The position numbers and the translations under genes are program-made. Of a DNA stretch of 41,875 nt, positions 1-9,717 are shown one piece after another. How positions within the stretch are numbered: position 1 is the first letter of the stretch; each line of letters starts with the position of its first letter. The notes beneath the pieces are model-generated. The model was given only the letters and a program-made list of their open reading frames with translations, was not told where the DNA came from and did not search any database. Source of the stretch: Alphaproteobacteria bacterium UBA830 (lineage in GTDB: Bacteria > Pseudomonadota > Alphaproteobacteria > MPNO01 > UBA830); assembly GCA_905181725.1 (NCBI GenBank), contig CAJIYX010000062.1, forward strand, positions 1 through 41,875, written 5' to 3'.

Positions 1-240
1 TTTCCAAATTCTCGGTAGAAACCGCGTGGTAATCTCTGGGTGATCCCGGGGCGACTACGCGCGAACGACGGCACTGCCCTACAAACGCAGAAATGCCCTG
101 CCGGCGACCGAGACGCAAACAATGCGCCCCTTGCCCTCGGCCGGGTTAGCGGGACACGCAACTCCGATCGACCGCGTCTTCCTAGACCGGCCAGACGCCG
201 GCGTGACGTGGGCATCACCATCGGCGACGAGAGGCCCGGC

Positions 241-722
<482 letters not shown>

Positions 723-747
723 CCCCCGAGACCGCCGAGGCTACAAG

Positions 748-3102
748 TTAACTTTTAGCCGCAATCTGTGCCCGCACCCGCCGCGGTGAAAGCGGCGTTT
801 CGTTCATTTCCACCCTATAGCCTCGCAATGCGTCATTTACCGCATTGGCAATCGTCGCCGGCGGTGGGATGGCACCGCCCTCGCCGAGCCCTTTGACGCC
901 GAATTCAGTCAGTGGCGACGGGGTGACCAAATGGTCGAGCCGGATTTTCGGCAGATGGGTCGGGCCGGGCATGGTATAATCGGCAAATGTGGATGACAAA
1001 GGCTGACCTTCGGCATCGTAGCACGATTCTTCGAACAGGGCCGTACCGACACCCTGCAACGCGCCACCCAGGATCTGCCCTTCAACGATCATCGGATTGA
1101 CGATCGTGCCGCAGTCTTCGGAGATAACATAGTCCAGAATTTCGACCTGACCCAGTTCTGGGTCGACCGCGACCACAGCCGCATGGGTCGCATAGGAAAA
1201 CGGGCTCTTATCCGGCGACGGCCGGAATCCGGACGTTACCTCGACCCCGGCCGGATCAACACCGGCGGGCAAATCTTCCGGGTTGCGGTGCCAAATCCGG
1301 GCGATCTCGGAGAAGGATACGTCCCCGACCGGTCCAACGACCCGCGCGCCTGAAATTGACGTTTCATCGAAACCGCATTGAAGCAGGTGTGCGCCGATGC
1401 GTCGGATATGTTCGCCCAACACGTCGCAGGTCCGCGCAATCGCGCCGCCCGCCATGACCATCGACCGTGACGCATACGTACCCGTTGAGTAGGGCGAGGT
1501 TGCGGTATCTCCGTGGCGGACGGACACCATATCGATATCGATCCCGAATTTTTCGCACGCCACCTGTGCCAACGTGGTTTCCATACCCTGACCGTGGTTC
1601 TGAACGCCGACGCCGATTTCCAGCCCACCATCCGGTGTGAGACGAACATGCGCCTGTTCGTATCCAGGGGTAGCGGCAAGCCCAGCGCGCGCGGCAGCCG
1701 AGGTCTGCAGGGCTGTCATTTCGATATAGCAGCCGAACCCGACACCGATCAAACGACCATCGGCTTCAGCCTGTTTCTGTCGCGCACGGATCGCGGGCAG
1801 CCCGATCAGTTCAACCGCCCGGCGCAGCGCTTCGGGATAATCGCCGGAATCGAACTCTCCCCCAGTGATCGTCGTGTAGGGCATTTTTTCCGGCGGCACC
1901 AGATTCTGCAACCGAAGATCATACGGCTCGCGCCCCAGTTCACGGGCCATAGCGTCGATGGCAAGCTCCAGCGCAAAACAGATACCGGGTCGCGCGACAC
2001 CGCGATAAGGTACGATCGGCGGCTTATTGGTCGCTACCGCGCGGGACCGCACCTTATAGGACGAAAACGTATACGGGCCGTGTAGCGTCCGCCCTGCCAT
2101 GGTCGATTCCAGAATGTTGGAATGCGGATAGACCGAATAGGCCCCGGAATCGACAATGATATCGGCCTCAAGCCCGATAAACGTGCCATCGGCTTCCGCA
2201 TGAAGCGTGACCGAATAATGATGTTCGCGGGCATTGGCGGCCGTCACCAGATGCTCACGGCGATCCTGGATCCAGCGGACCGGGCGTTTGACTTGCATCG
2301 CCACCCAGGGGATGTAGATCTCTTCGGGCAGCAACACGCATTTATACCCGAACCCGCCGCCGACATCGGGCGCGACAACCCGCACCTGATTCTGACGCAG
2401 CCCCAGACATTCACAGAGCGCATTTTTCAGAATATGAGGAATTTGTGATGCGCTGTAGACCACAAGCCGGTCTTCGCGAGCATCCCATTCGGCCAGAACC
2501 GCCGCCCCTTCGAGCGGGTTCACTGCCTGTCGGTTCATCCGGAACGTGCGCGTGATAGAGACCGGGGCGGATACATCCTCAGCATTCGCCTCGAACCGGG
2601 AATCGAGAATGATGTTGTCGTCCCAGTCATCATGCACTTTCGCCGCCGACGCCTCGACAGCGGCGAGCATATCGACCACGGGTGGCAGCGTATCGAATTC
2701 GATAGTCGTCCCGGCGACAAGATCTTCCGCGGCCGCGCGTGTCTCGGCCAGACAGACCGCGATGGATTCGCCCACAAACCGAAGCTTGCCGGTCGCGAGA
2801 TGGGGATAATCGGACGGCTTGTGACCAGGGTACTTGGAGACAACGTGGATCGCTTGCACACCGCCTGCCGCCATGTCGTCTGCCGTGAAGACACGGCTCT
2901 CCGCGCCGGCGGGCTTCGAGACGCTCAGGTTGGCAGCATGCGCAACCGGGCTGCGGACAATCGCCGCTTCCAGCGTCCGCGGCAGGTATATATCGGAAAC
3001 ATAACGCCCGGTGCCTTCGAGAAACCGCTTGTCTTCCTTGCGCAGGACGTTTGCGCCGATCCCCTGACCGTTTGCGACCTGCCCCGTTCCGCCGTCTGCC
3101 AT
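748..3102 (-). CDS. Molybdenum hydroxylase large subunit L2 (xanthine/CO dehydrogenase family, CoxL-like)
   Basis: A 784-residue molybdopterin-binding subunit that should carry the Mo-pterin cytosine dinucleotide cofactor and oxidise or hydroxylate a substrate, passing electrons to the Fe-S and FAD subunits. The family's VGGGFG loop is at about residues 246-251. The active-site loop reads PYRGVARPG (about 364-372), where form I CO dehydrogenases have the AYxCSFR motif, so this is not a classical Cu-Mo CO dehydrogenase. The catalytic glutamate region GVKGLGEGG is near residue 738. Length is normal. It starts 25 bases after the small-subunit gene and is the last gene of the operon. It closely resembles L1 at 4404-6773, including the opening MADGG, so the two are paralogues sharing one M and one S subunit. 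Substrate unknown. Confidence 0.93.
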   Translation of the reverse strand: MADGGTGQVANGQGIGANVLRKEDKRFLEGTGRYVSDIYLPRTLEAAIVRSPVAHAANLSVSKPAGAESRVFTADDMAAGGVQAIHVVSKYPGHKPSDYPHLATGKLRFVGESIAVCLAETRAAAEDLVAGTTIEFDTLPPVVDMLAAVEASAAKVHDDWDDNIILDSRFEANAEDVSAPVSITRTFRMNRQAVNPLEGAAVLAEWDAREDRLVVYSASQIPHILKNALCECLGLRQNQVRVVAPDVGGGFGYKCVLLPEEIYIPWVAMQVKRPVRWIQDRREHLVTAANAREHHYSVTLHAEADGTFIGLEADIIVDSGAYSVYPHSNILESTMAGRTLHGPYTFSSYKVRSRAVATNKPPIVPYRGVARPGICFALELAIDAMARELGREPYDLRLQNLVPPEKMPYTTITGGEFDSGDYPEALRRAVELIGLPAIRARQKQAEADGRLIGVGFGCYIEMTALQTSAAARAGLAATPGYEQAHVRLTPDGGLEIGVGVQNHGQGMETTLAQVACEKFGIDIDMVSVRHGDTATSPYSTGTYASRSMVMAGGAIARTCDVLGEHIRRIGAHLLQCGFDETSISGARVVGPVGDVSFSEIARIWHRNPEDLPAGVDPAGVEVTSGFRPSPDKSPFSYATHAAVVAVDPELGQVEILDYVISEDCGTIVNPMIVEGQILGGALQGVGTALFEESCYDAEGQPLSSTFADYTMPGPTHLPKIRLDHLVTPSPLTEFGVKGLGEGGAIPPPATIANAVNDALRGYRVEMNETPLSPRRVRAQIAAKS

Positions 3103-3127
3103 TAAACGATTCCTCTTTCTTCGAGGT

Positions 3128-3595
3128 CTATAACCGACGTTTTTCGATCACTGACAATATCGCATTCACGATCCCAACATACCCGGTGCAGCGGCACAGG
3201 TTGCCGGCGAGCTCCAGTCGGACGCGGTCTTCATCGGCATCCGGCAGGCGGGTGACGATATCGCGGGCCGCGACCAGCATGCCGGGCGTACAATAGCCGC
3301 ATTGCAGAGCATGGTTTTCATGAAATGCTTGACGCAACAACGTCATCGGATCGTCATCTTCGAAGCCTTCGATGGTGGTGATTTCGGTACCATCGGCAAC
3401 CACCGCAAAGGTGATGCAGGAGCGGACCGGCTCACCGTTCATCAGCACCGTGCAGGCGCCACAGACACCATGCTCGCAACCAAGGTGTGTGCCCGTCAGG
3501 CGACGGTGATCACGGATAAAATCAGCTAGCGACAGACGTGTCTCCACATCCGCAGTTACGTCTTCGCCGTTAATCTTCAGCGTCAGTTCGGTCAT
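3128..3595 (-). CDS. Molybdenum hydroxylase [2Fe-2S] small subunit (CoxS-like)
   Basis: A 155-residue iron-sulfur subunit that carries electrons from the Mo site to FAD. The plant-type ferredoxin cluster ligands are C40, C45, C48 (CEHGVCGAC) and C60. The second cluster ligands are C99 and C102 (CGYC) and C134 and C136 (CRC). All eight cysteines are present, so the subunit appears functional. The start codon overlaps the stop of the FAD subunit gene (ATGA), which implies translational coupling. Cytoplasmic; no signal peptide. Confidence 0.95.
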   Translation of the reverse strand: MTELTLKINGEDVTADVETRLSLADFIRDHRRLTGTHLGCEHGVCGACTVLMNGEPVRSCITFAVVADGTEITTIEGFEDDDPMTLLRQAFHENHALQCGYCTPGMLVAARDIVTRLPDADEDRVRLELAGNLCRCTGYVGIVNAILSVIEKRRL

Positions 3596-4407
3596 GCGAA
3601 GGCCCTCCCCACGGCCCGACTTAAGGCAACAGCATGTATCTGCAGGTCATAATCATCGAACCCCGGTTCGTGCACCGCAATCATGTCACGAGCGTCTGCA
3701 ACGGATATCTCCGTCGCACCAGCCGCCAGTTTTTCTTCCGCAACCGACACCCGGAACGGTGCCGCTTCGGTCGCGCCGCAGACCACACGCGGGGACACTC
3801 CAATTACGACGGCGCCAATAGCATCGGCAAATTCGCCAGGCTTGCGGTTAACCTTGTAATAGCCGCATTTCGCGCTGTCACTGAGTGCCGGGAGTTCGAA
3901 CCCAGTCAAAATTTCCTCAAAGCCAAGGCCGGTTGCGAACGGCCCAACCTGGAAATCGTCCAGCGGCATCCGGCGTTCACCGTCCTGACCGGCAATAACC
4001 ACATCGCCACCGAGCGCCAGCAGCGCAGACGGCCAGTCGGCGGATGGATCCGCATGGGCGACTGAGCCACCAATGGTGCCGCGGTTCCGCACCGATCTAT
4101 AAGAAATTCCGGAAGCCACGGTTTGCATATAGGCACCGGTAACACCGGGCACCTCGCCATCCTCGACCCGGGCATGGGTAACGCGAGCGCCGACACGGAT
4201 TACATCGCCCGAAACCTCAATGCCGTCGAGCCCCCCGACCCGACTGATATCGATCAGCAGGTCCGGCTGCGCGAGACGTAAGTTCATCATGGGCCCAAGC
4301 GACTGTCCGCCGCCCATGATGCGGGCTTCGCCATCGGCGTTGCCAAGCGCTTTAAGCGCATCGTCGAGCGACGCGGCCCGCTGGTGATCGAATTTTGCGG
4401 ATTTCAT
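3592..4407 (-). CDS. Molybdenum hydroxylase FAD-binding medium subunit (CoxM-like)
   Basis: A 271-residue FAD subunit of the xanthine/CO dehydrogenase family, where electrons leave the complex to an acceptor. The two FAD-binding motifs are clear: GGGQSLGP at about residues 32-39 and NRGTIGGSVAHADP at about 108-121. Length is typical of CoxM/CutM proteins (270-290). It overlaps the upstream L1 gene and the downstream S gene by four bases each (ATGA at both ends). The order L-M-S-L is therefore a single translationally coupled unit up to S. Confidence 0.95.
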   Translation of the reverse strand: MKSAKFDHQRAASLDDALKALGNADGEARIMGGGQSLGPMMNLRLAQPDLLIDISRVGGLDGIEVSGDVIRVGARVTHARVEDGEVPGVTGAYMQTVASGISYRSVRNRGTIGGSVAHADPSADWPSALLALGGDVVIAGQDGERRMPLDDFQVGPFATGLGFEEILTGFELPALSDSAKCGYYKVNRKPGEFADAIGAVVIGVSPRVVCGATEAAPFRVSVAEEKLAAGATEISVADARDMIAVHEPGFDDYDLQIHAVALSRAVGRAFA

Positions 4408-6773
4408 GCCGCGTCTCCCTGTCGGTTTTTATTCGCTGCTGCAATTGCCGCGCGCACCCGGCGCGGCGTGAACGGCGTTTCGGTTACTTCGGCGCCGATC
4501 GTTTTGAGCGCATCGTTGATCGCGTTACCGATGGCAGCCGGCGTCGGAATGGTGCCACCCTCGCCCATTCCCTTGATCCCGTATTCGGTGAACGGGGACG
4601 GGCTTTCCATGTGATCAATCCGGTAATGCGGTGCATCGGTTGCACCGGGCATCATGTAATCAGCAAAAGTGGATGCCCCCGGATTACCGAATGAATCGTA
4701 AGTGCTTTCTTCCAGCAACGCAGTGCCGATGCCCTGCGTTGCCCCACCATAGGTCTGACCTTCGACAATCATCGGGTTCACCATGGTGCCGCAATCCTCG
4801 ACAATTGCATAGTCGAGCACCTCGACCTCGCCGGTATCAATGTCGACGGCCACCTTGCAAGCGTGGCTGGCATAAGTGAACGCACCGGAATCGGGTTCCG
4901 GCCGATAGCCCATCGTGACCTCGATCCCACCCTGATCGACGTCATCGGGCAGTTCATCGGGGTTGAGATACCAGACGCGGCCAATTTCGGCGAAGGACAC
5001 CTCGCCCTTGCCGCTGACGATCTTGCCGCCGCGCACGGTGACTTCTGCCCGTTCGCATTGCAGCAGATGCGCCGCGATGATTTCCATCCGTTCGGCCAGA
5101 ACACGACAGGCACGCGCGGTTGCACCGCCGGCCATGACCATGCTTCGCGATGCGTAAGTACCGGTCGAATAGGGTGTCAGGCCGGTATCGCCATGCGTGA
5201 CCGTCACCTGGGAAGGATCAATCCCCAGCACTTCATACGCCATCTGCGCCATAGATGTTTCCATGCCCTGGCCGTGACTTTGCACACCGATCCGAAGTTC
5301 AAGGCCGCCATCCGGTGTCAACCGCACAGTCGCCTGTTCGTAGCCTGGCACCATGGCAACGCCCCAGCTCGCGAACACAGAGGTGCCGTGGGCCGTCTGT
5401 TCCACAAAAGAGCCCATGCCGACTCCAACCAGTCGGCCTTCACCATTTGCGGAGATCTGCTCAGATCGGATTTTGTCCAGCCCGATCATATCCACGACCA
5501 TTTCCACGCTTTTGGCATAATCGCCGCTGTCGAAATGCTTTTTCGCGATCGACATAAAGGGAAGCTGTTCCTGCTTCACCATGCTCATAGTGCGGATGTC
5601 ATGCGCCTCAACGCCGATGTCGCGGGCGAGCGCATCGATCGTCATTTCCATCGCATAACACACGCCGGGCCGGGCAACGCCGCGATACGGCATCAGCGGC
5701 GGCTTGTTGGTCGTCATGGTCTGGGTGCGGCACCGGTAGACTTCAATGTCGTAAGGCCCCGGCAGATTGCCATGGGCCATCGCGCCTTCGAGGCCATTGG
5801 TAAATGGATAGACCGAATACGCGCCGGCATCGATGGTCACATCGCAGTCGAGCCCAAGGATACGGCCTTCCGGTGTCGCGTGAATGGTGACGAAGTAATG
5901 ATGTTCGCGGCAGTTCGCGCCAGTCACGAGATGTTCACGCCGGTCCTCGATCCAGCGCACCGGCACCTCAAGATGACGGGTCAGCCAGCCGGCGATCACC
6001 TCTTCCGGCTGGAGCAACGCCTTGCAGCCGAACCCGCCGCCAACGTCGGGTGCGATAACGCGGACCTGGCGCTGTTCGAGACCGAGAAACTGCGCCAGCC
6101 CCGTGCGGATAAGATGCGGCACCTGGGTCGACGTCCACATCATTAATTGATCGGTGCGATCATCCCATTCAGCGAATACGGCGCGGCCTTCCATCGGGTT
6201 CATCGCATGGCGGGCCATGCGGTATTCCCGTTTGACTACCACGGTCGCCCGGTCTGCGATCTTGCCGAAATCGTCATCCGCGAAGGTTTCCATCACGAGG
6301 TTGTCACCCCAGTCCTCATGGATAAGCGGTGCGTCGCCGGCTTTCGCCGCGAGCATATCGACAACCGCAGGCAGTTCCCCGAACTCGACCAGGGTCGCCT
6401 GCGCGAGATCCTCCGCTTCCGCCCTTGTATCGGCGATGCAGACGGCGACAGGTTCGCCAACGAACCGGACCTTGCCGATTGCCAGCGCCGGGTAATCGGC
6501 CCCCTTATACCCGGGCATCTTGGACGGTGCGCGCATCGGCTGCATGTCGGGCATGTCCTTCGCCGTGAAGACGGAAGATTCAAAACCGGCAGGCTTGGTG
6601 ACTGAGACTATCCGTGCATGTGCCACCTCGCTCCGCACGAATGCCATTTCTTTCTGGCCAGGCCGCTGAAAATCACCGGTAAATTTGGCCTTGCCTGCCA
6701 GATGACGCCAATCCTCCTTGCGGAGCACCCTCGCGCCGATACCTTTGCCTTCTGTCGTGCCGCCGTCTGCCAT
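4404..6773 (-). CDS. Molybdenum hydroxylase large subunit L1 (xanthine/CO dehydrogenase family, CoxL-like)
   Basis: A 789-residue molybdopterin subunit and first structural gene of the Mo-hydroxylase operon. VGGGFG is at about residues 243-248, the active-site loop PYRGVARPG at about 360-368, and the glutamate motif GIKGMGEGG near 732. The active-site loop is the same as in L2 and lacks the CSFR motif of form I CO dehydrogenase. It starts four bases after the stop of the yhhQ-like gene, so it is probably co-transcribed with arsC and yhhQ. No maturation genes (CoxD/E/F-like, MobA-like) are seen in the window, so the enzyme must use factors encoded elsewhere. Substrate unknown. Confidence 0.93.
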   Translation of the reverse strand: MADGGTTEGKGIGARVLRKEDWRHLAGKAKFTGDFQRPGQKEMAFVRSEVAHARIVSVTKPAGFESSVFTAKDMPDMQPMRAPSKMPGYKGADYPALAIGKVRFVGEPVAVCIADTRAEAEDLAQATLVEFGELPAVVDMLAAKAGDAPLIHEDWGDNLVMETFADDDFGKIADRATVVVKREYRMARHAMNPMEGRAVFAEWDDRTDQLMMWTSTQVPHLIRTGLAQFLGLEQRQVRVIAPDVGGGFGCKALLQPEEVIAGWLTRHLEVPVRWIEDRREHLVTGANCREHHYFVTIHATPEGRILGLDCDVTIDAGAYSVYPFTNGLEGAMAHGNLPGPYDIEVYRCRTQTMTTNKPPLMPYRGVARPGVCYAMEMTIDALARDIGVEAHDIRTMSMVKQEQLPFMSIAKKHFDSGDYAKSVEMVVDMIGLDKIRSEQISANGEGRLVGVGMGSFVEQTAHGTSVFASWGVAMVPGYEQATVRLTPDGGLELRIGVQSHGQGMETSMAQMAYEVLGIDPSQVTVTHGDTGLTPYSTGTYASRSMVMAGGATARACRVLAERMEIIAAHLLQCERAEVTVRGGKIVSGKGEVSFAEIGRVWYLNPDELPDDVDQGGIEVTMGYRPEPDSGAFTYASHACKVAVDIDTGEVEVLDYAIVEDCGTMVNPMIVEGQTYGGATQGIGTALLEESTYDSFGNPGASTFADYMMPGATDAPHYRIDHMESPSPFTEYGIKGMGEGGTIPTPAAIGNAINDALKTIGAEVTETPFTPRRVRAAIAAANKNRQGDAA

Positions 6774-6777
6774 TGTC

Positions 6778-7350
6778 TCAGGCCCTCTGTGGTCGTGTTA
6801 ACCGCATCAATACCCTGAAAGGTATCAACATCGACAGGGCGAGCAAGAGCTTCACAGCATAATCGCCCAAACCCAACGTCACCCAGAGCGGTACCGACAC
6901 CTCAATCCCGACTGCACCCATCGCAACCATCGGCATGCCGGTGCCAATAAAGGCGATCGAGAAAAACAGCGCCGTGTCCACCGCCGACGCGACAGATGAC
7001 GACACCAGCGGCGCCGTCCACCAGAAACCGCGATGCTGCAGGCGCTCGAACATTTTAACGTCAAGAAGCTGTGCTGCCAAAAACGCCGTGCCTGAGGCCA
7101 GCGCAATCTGCGGCGTCGCCAGCGCAAACGACAAGATCACGGCAAGCGCAAACCCCGCATAAACCACCTGACGCGCGCGCGCAGCGCCGAAGGCCCGGTT
7201 GGTCAAATCTGTCACCAGGAAGGCAACCGGATAGGTAAAGGCTCCCCACGTCACCCAGTCATTGACCGGAAACTGCACCAAGTAGTTCGACGCCGCGACG
7301 ACGACCGTCATTGCGATCACGCCGATAATCAGGCCACGCGGGAAAGTCAT
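6778..7350 (-). CDS. yhhQ: Queuosine precursor transporter, YhhQ family
   Basis: A 190-residue inner-membrane protein with about six hydrophobic segments. It has the YhhQ/COG1738 pattern: an early NYLVQFP stretch, then TYPVAFLVTDLTNRAFG, and a later SSVASAVDTALFFSIAF segment. E. coli YhhQ imports the queuosine precursors preQ0/preQ1. The rest of a queuosine set (queA, tgt, queG) lies 3-6 kb away, which supports the assignment. It sits two bases after arsC and four bases before the L1 gene, so it is transcribed in the arsC/Mo-hydroxylase operon rather than with the other que genes. Confidence 0.85.
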   Translation of the reverse strand: MTFPRGLIIGVIAMTVVVAASNYLVQFPVNDWVTWGAFTYPVAFLVTDLTNRAFGAARARQVVYAGFALAVILSFALATPQIALASGTAFLAAQLLDVKMFERLQHRGFWWTAPLVSSSVASAVDTALFFSIAFIGTGMPMVAMGAVGIEVSVPLWVTLGLGDYAVKLLLALSMLIPFRVLMRLTRPQRA

Positions 7351-7352
7351 TT

Positions 7353-7700
7353 CTACAATATCTCCAGGACATTCTCAGGCGGGCGGCCGAGCGCGTATTT
7401 ACCGTCATTCACGACGACGGGGCGCTCCATCAAAATCGGGTTATCCAGCATCGCATCGATCAACGCATCGTGGCCCATGGAATCGTCATCAAGGCTCAGT
7501 GCCGCGTAAGGCTCTTCCTTCTTGCGCATCAGGTCACGCGGCGCCATGGCGAGGCCGTCCAGAATGAGTTTCATTTCTTCCTTCGAGGGCGGCGTACTGA
7601 GATATTCGACGATCTCGGGCACAATCCCCTTCGCTTCCAGAAGCGCCAGCGTCGCCCGGGATTTGGAACAACGCGGATTATGATAGATGGTAACGGTCAC
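7353..7700 (-). CDS. arsC: ArsC-family arsenate reductase-like protein (glutaredoxin-dependent type)
   Basis: A 115-residue thioredoxin-fold protein of the ArsC/YfgD family. The catalytic cysteine is C11 in HNPRCSKSR. The downstream conserved region with PILMERPVVV fits the family. Some members reduce arsenate using glutathione/glutaredoxin; others (YfgD) have no proven arsenate activity. No arsenite pump or ArsR regulator is nearby, so an arsenic role is not supported by context. It is the first gene of the minus-strand run that continues with yhhQ and the Mo-hydroxylase genes, and it is divergent from the NTF2-like gene at 7781. Confidence 0.88.
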   Translation of the reverse strand: MTVTIYHNPRCSKSRATLALLEAKGIVPEIVEYLSTPPSKEEMKLILDGLAMAPRDLMRKKEEPYAALSLDDDSMGHDALIDAMLDNPILMERPVVVNDGKYALGRPPENVLEIL

Positions 7701-7780
7701 GCCCTGCTCTCCTGCGGCTATTCTCGCTTTCTGAATGCCGGTTCAACCGACCGGGGTCAAGACCGAAGAAAGGATTCCGG

Positions 7781-8269
7781 ATGAGCTTTGATTTTACGGA
7801 TTTTCTCGATCATTTTACAGGGGCCGTCGAGGCAGGCGACGGGAACGCACTCGCAGTCCTGTTTACGCCGGACGGCGTGTATGACGATACATTCTACGGC
7901 GCCTTCGAAGGACGCGACGCCATTGTCGATATGCTCGAGAACCGCTTCTGGGGCGATGCCGAAGCCTTCCTGTGGGATATGTATGAACCCGTTTTCGACG
8001 CTGATCGCAATCTGGGCTATGCGCGCTGGGTGTTCAGCTACACATCGACACAGGAGGATAGCGGCGGACGACGTGTCGCCTTCGACGGGATGAGCCAGTT
8101 TTCGGTCGAAAACGGCTTGATTGTTGCCTATCGGGAGGTCTTTTCCGCGGGATTGGCCCTTATCCAGCTCGATATGGCGCAGGCGCGGGTCGATAAAATC
8201 CTTCGCCGCCTGGTCGAAAATCACAAAAAAAGCCCCGAATGGGCCCGACACGTACATTATAACAAATAA
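7781..8269 (+). CDS. NTF2-like / SnoaL-like family protein
   Basis: A 162-residue soluble protein with the cone-shaped NTF2-like fold pattern: an N-terminal helix FTGAVEAGDGNALAVLFT, then GVYDDTFYGAFEGRDAI, and a later strand-rich half ending in GLIVAYREVF. Such proteins act as small hydrolases, isomerases, dehydratases or ligand-binding modules, and the substrate cannot be inferred. The start is supported by a purine-rich ribosome site (GAAGAAAGGA) upstream of ATG. It stands alone on the plus strand, divergent from arsC. The acidic patch and the many aromatic residues suggest a ligand pocket, but no catalytic residues are assigned. Confidence 0.75.
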   Translation: MSFDFTDFLDHFTGAVEAGDGNALAVLFTPDGVYDDTFYGAFEGRDAIVDMLENRFWGDAEAFLWDMYEPVFDADRNLGYARWVFSYTSTQEDSGGRRVAFDGMSQFSVENGLIVAYREVFSAGLALIQLDMAQARVDKILRRLVENHKKSPEWARHVHYNK

Positions 8270-8284
8270 AACAGCCGTTTCTCG

Positions 8285-8521
8285 TCAGGCCGTATTTCGC
8301 CTTCCGGCGACGATCCCGCTTTCCGTATTCTGCAGTTTGCGTATCTGGGTGTTTGCAATCGCCAATGCGACGCTGACGCCCTCGTCTTTTGCCGGCAAAG
8401 TACGTAAGTGCTCCCTGCAAGTCAGCCAGTCCTCTACGGACGCCGATGTCGGATCCGGTTCTCCCGATATAACCATGACCTGTTGTCGCTCCCCGGTTTC
8501 GCCTGGACAAACCCGTTTCAT
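8285..8521 (-). CDS. Small hypothetical protein (doubtful)
   Basis: A 78-codon open frame with no recognised family. The middle reads SVEDWLTCREHL and SVALAIANTQIRKLQ, which looks more protein-like than a random frame. No good ribosome site precedes the first ATG. The internal ATG at 8476 (MVISGEPDP) has GGGAG about 12 bases upstream and would be a better start. It converges with the NTF2-like gene. It could equally be chance. Confidence 0.3.
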   Translation of the reverse strand: MKRVCPGETGERQQVMVISGEPDPTSASVEDWLTCREHLRTLPAKDEGVSVALAIANTQIRKLQNTESGIVAGRRNTA

Positions 8522-8679
8522 GGGTTCGATGTTTTAATTTACCGATGCGTCACAGACGCGAAATTCCACTGGTACTGCAACCATGCAATTCCCATGCTAC
8601 AAACATTAATGTATTTTATTAAATGACTTAGGTGGCGGACGTTTGACTGCCGTCACAAATATGTAAAATTTTCCGACAG
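8522..8679. other. AT-rich intergenic stretch downstream of dusA
   Basis: With the doubtful small frame at 8285-8521, this makes the 410-base gap between the NTF2-like gene and dusA. It is clearly more AT-rich than its surroundings and holds a ten-base palindrome ACATTAATGT near 8605. No convincing terminator hairpin with a U tract was found. Confidence 0.5.
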
Positions 8680-9717
8680 TCAGCCGGTTTCGCGGGTATT
8701 GGCAGCAGCCTCGCGGAGGACATCGCTGCCGGCGCCGCGGCGGGGACCATTTTCGCTGATATAGCGCCGCCAGGCACGTGCCCCACGTTGCCCCTGAAAA
8801 AGCCCTAGCGCATGGCGTGCCATGGCATAGAATGGTACATCCTGCGCCAGCTGCCGGTCGATATAATCCATATAGGCATCAAGCGCCGCCTCACGGCTTG
8901 CCGCCGGGGCGCCCGCCAGAACAGTCTCTTCGATGTCTGCGAGCAGCCACGGATTTTCGTAAGCCGCCCGGCCGATCATCACGCCGTCGACGTGATCAAG
9001 ATGGTCCTCGACCGCCGACGTTTCAGTGATCCCACCGTTTATAACGACGGTAAGCTCCGGATATTCCTGCTTCAGCCGATACACGGTTTCGTAGGATAGG
9101 GGCGGGATTTCACGGTTTTGCTTTGGGCTGAGCCCCTGAAGCCAGGCTTTGCGCGCATGAATGATGAATACGCTGCAGCCTGTCGCCGCAACCGTCTCGA
9201 CAAAGCCCTGAAAGTCTTCCCATGAATCCCGGTCGTCGACACCGATCCGGGTCTTCACGGTCACCGGAATATCCACTACGCGGGTCATTCGCTCGATACA
9301 GGATGCGACCAGATCCGGATGATTCATCAGACAGGCGCCGAACTGGGCGTTCTGCACGCGGTCGCTGGGGCAGCCGACGTTCAGATTGACCTCATCGTAT
9401 CCGCGCGTCGCCGCGATTTCCGTGCATCTCGCCAGGTCGTCGGGGTTCGAGCCACCGAGCTGCAGCGCAACCGGGTGCTCAGCCGGATCGAATTTCAGAA
9501 AACGGTCGGTATCGCCGTGCAGAATGGCCCCGGTGGTCACCATCTCGGTATAGAGCAGGGCCGACGGCGAAATCTGGCGCAGCAGATAGCGGTCGTGCCG
9601 ATCCGTACGGTCCATCATCGGCGCAACAGAAAATCGCCAGTCGAGCGGCGCATCGCTCACCGAAAGGTCCGCCTGATTATGGGCCGGGGCAGGTGTCATC
9701 TCGTCGTTCCAAAGCAT
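8680..9717 (-). CDS. dusA: tRNA-dihydrouridine(20/20a) synthase DusA
   Basis: A 345-residue FMN enzyme that reduces uridine 20/20a in the tRNA D-loop using NADPH. SVAPMMDRTDRHDR near residues 30-43 is the FMN-binding signature of the family. The catalytic cysteine is C116 in NLNVGCPSDRVQ. IHARKAWLQGLSPKQNRE in the middle and INGG / MIGRAAYENPW near the end are DusA hallmarks. The start is uncertain between the ATG at 9717 and a second ATG at 9699, which has a better purine-rich stretch in front. It lies upstream of, and is separated by 363 bases from, the queuosine operon on the same strand; both modify tRNA. Confidence 0.95.
   Translation of the reverse strand: MLWNDEMTPAPAHNQADLSVSDAPLDWRFSVAPMMDRTDRHDRYLLRQISPSALLYTEMVTTGAILHGDTDRFLKFDPAEHPVALQLGGSNPDDLARCTEIAATRGYDEVNLNVGCPSDRVQNAQFGACLMNHPDLVASCIERMTRVVDIPVTVKTRIGVDDRDSWEDFQGFVETVAATGCSVFIIHARKAWLQGLSPKQNREIPPLSYETVYRLKQEYPELTVVINGGITETSAVEDHLDHVDGVMIGRAAYENPWLLADIEETVLAGAPAASREAALDAYMDYIDRQLAQDVPFYAMARHALGLFQGQRGARAWRRYISENGPRRGAGSDVLREAAANTRETG

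Noticed and set aside
4863-6146. Long plus-strand open frame of 427 codons
   Set aside because: It lies wholly antisense to the L1 large subunit, whose motifs are clear; long shadow frames are expected in GC-rich coding DNA.
748-6773. Classical aerobic CO dehydrogenase (form I)
   Set aside because: The large subunits carry PYRGVAR in the active-site loop, not the CSFR motif that binds the Cu-Mo site, and no cox accessory genes are present.
7701-7780. preQ1 riboswitch ahead of the arsC-yhhQ operon
   Set aside because: No preQ1-type hairpin and A-rich tail preceding the ribosome site could be found in the short leader.
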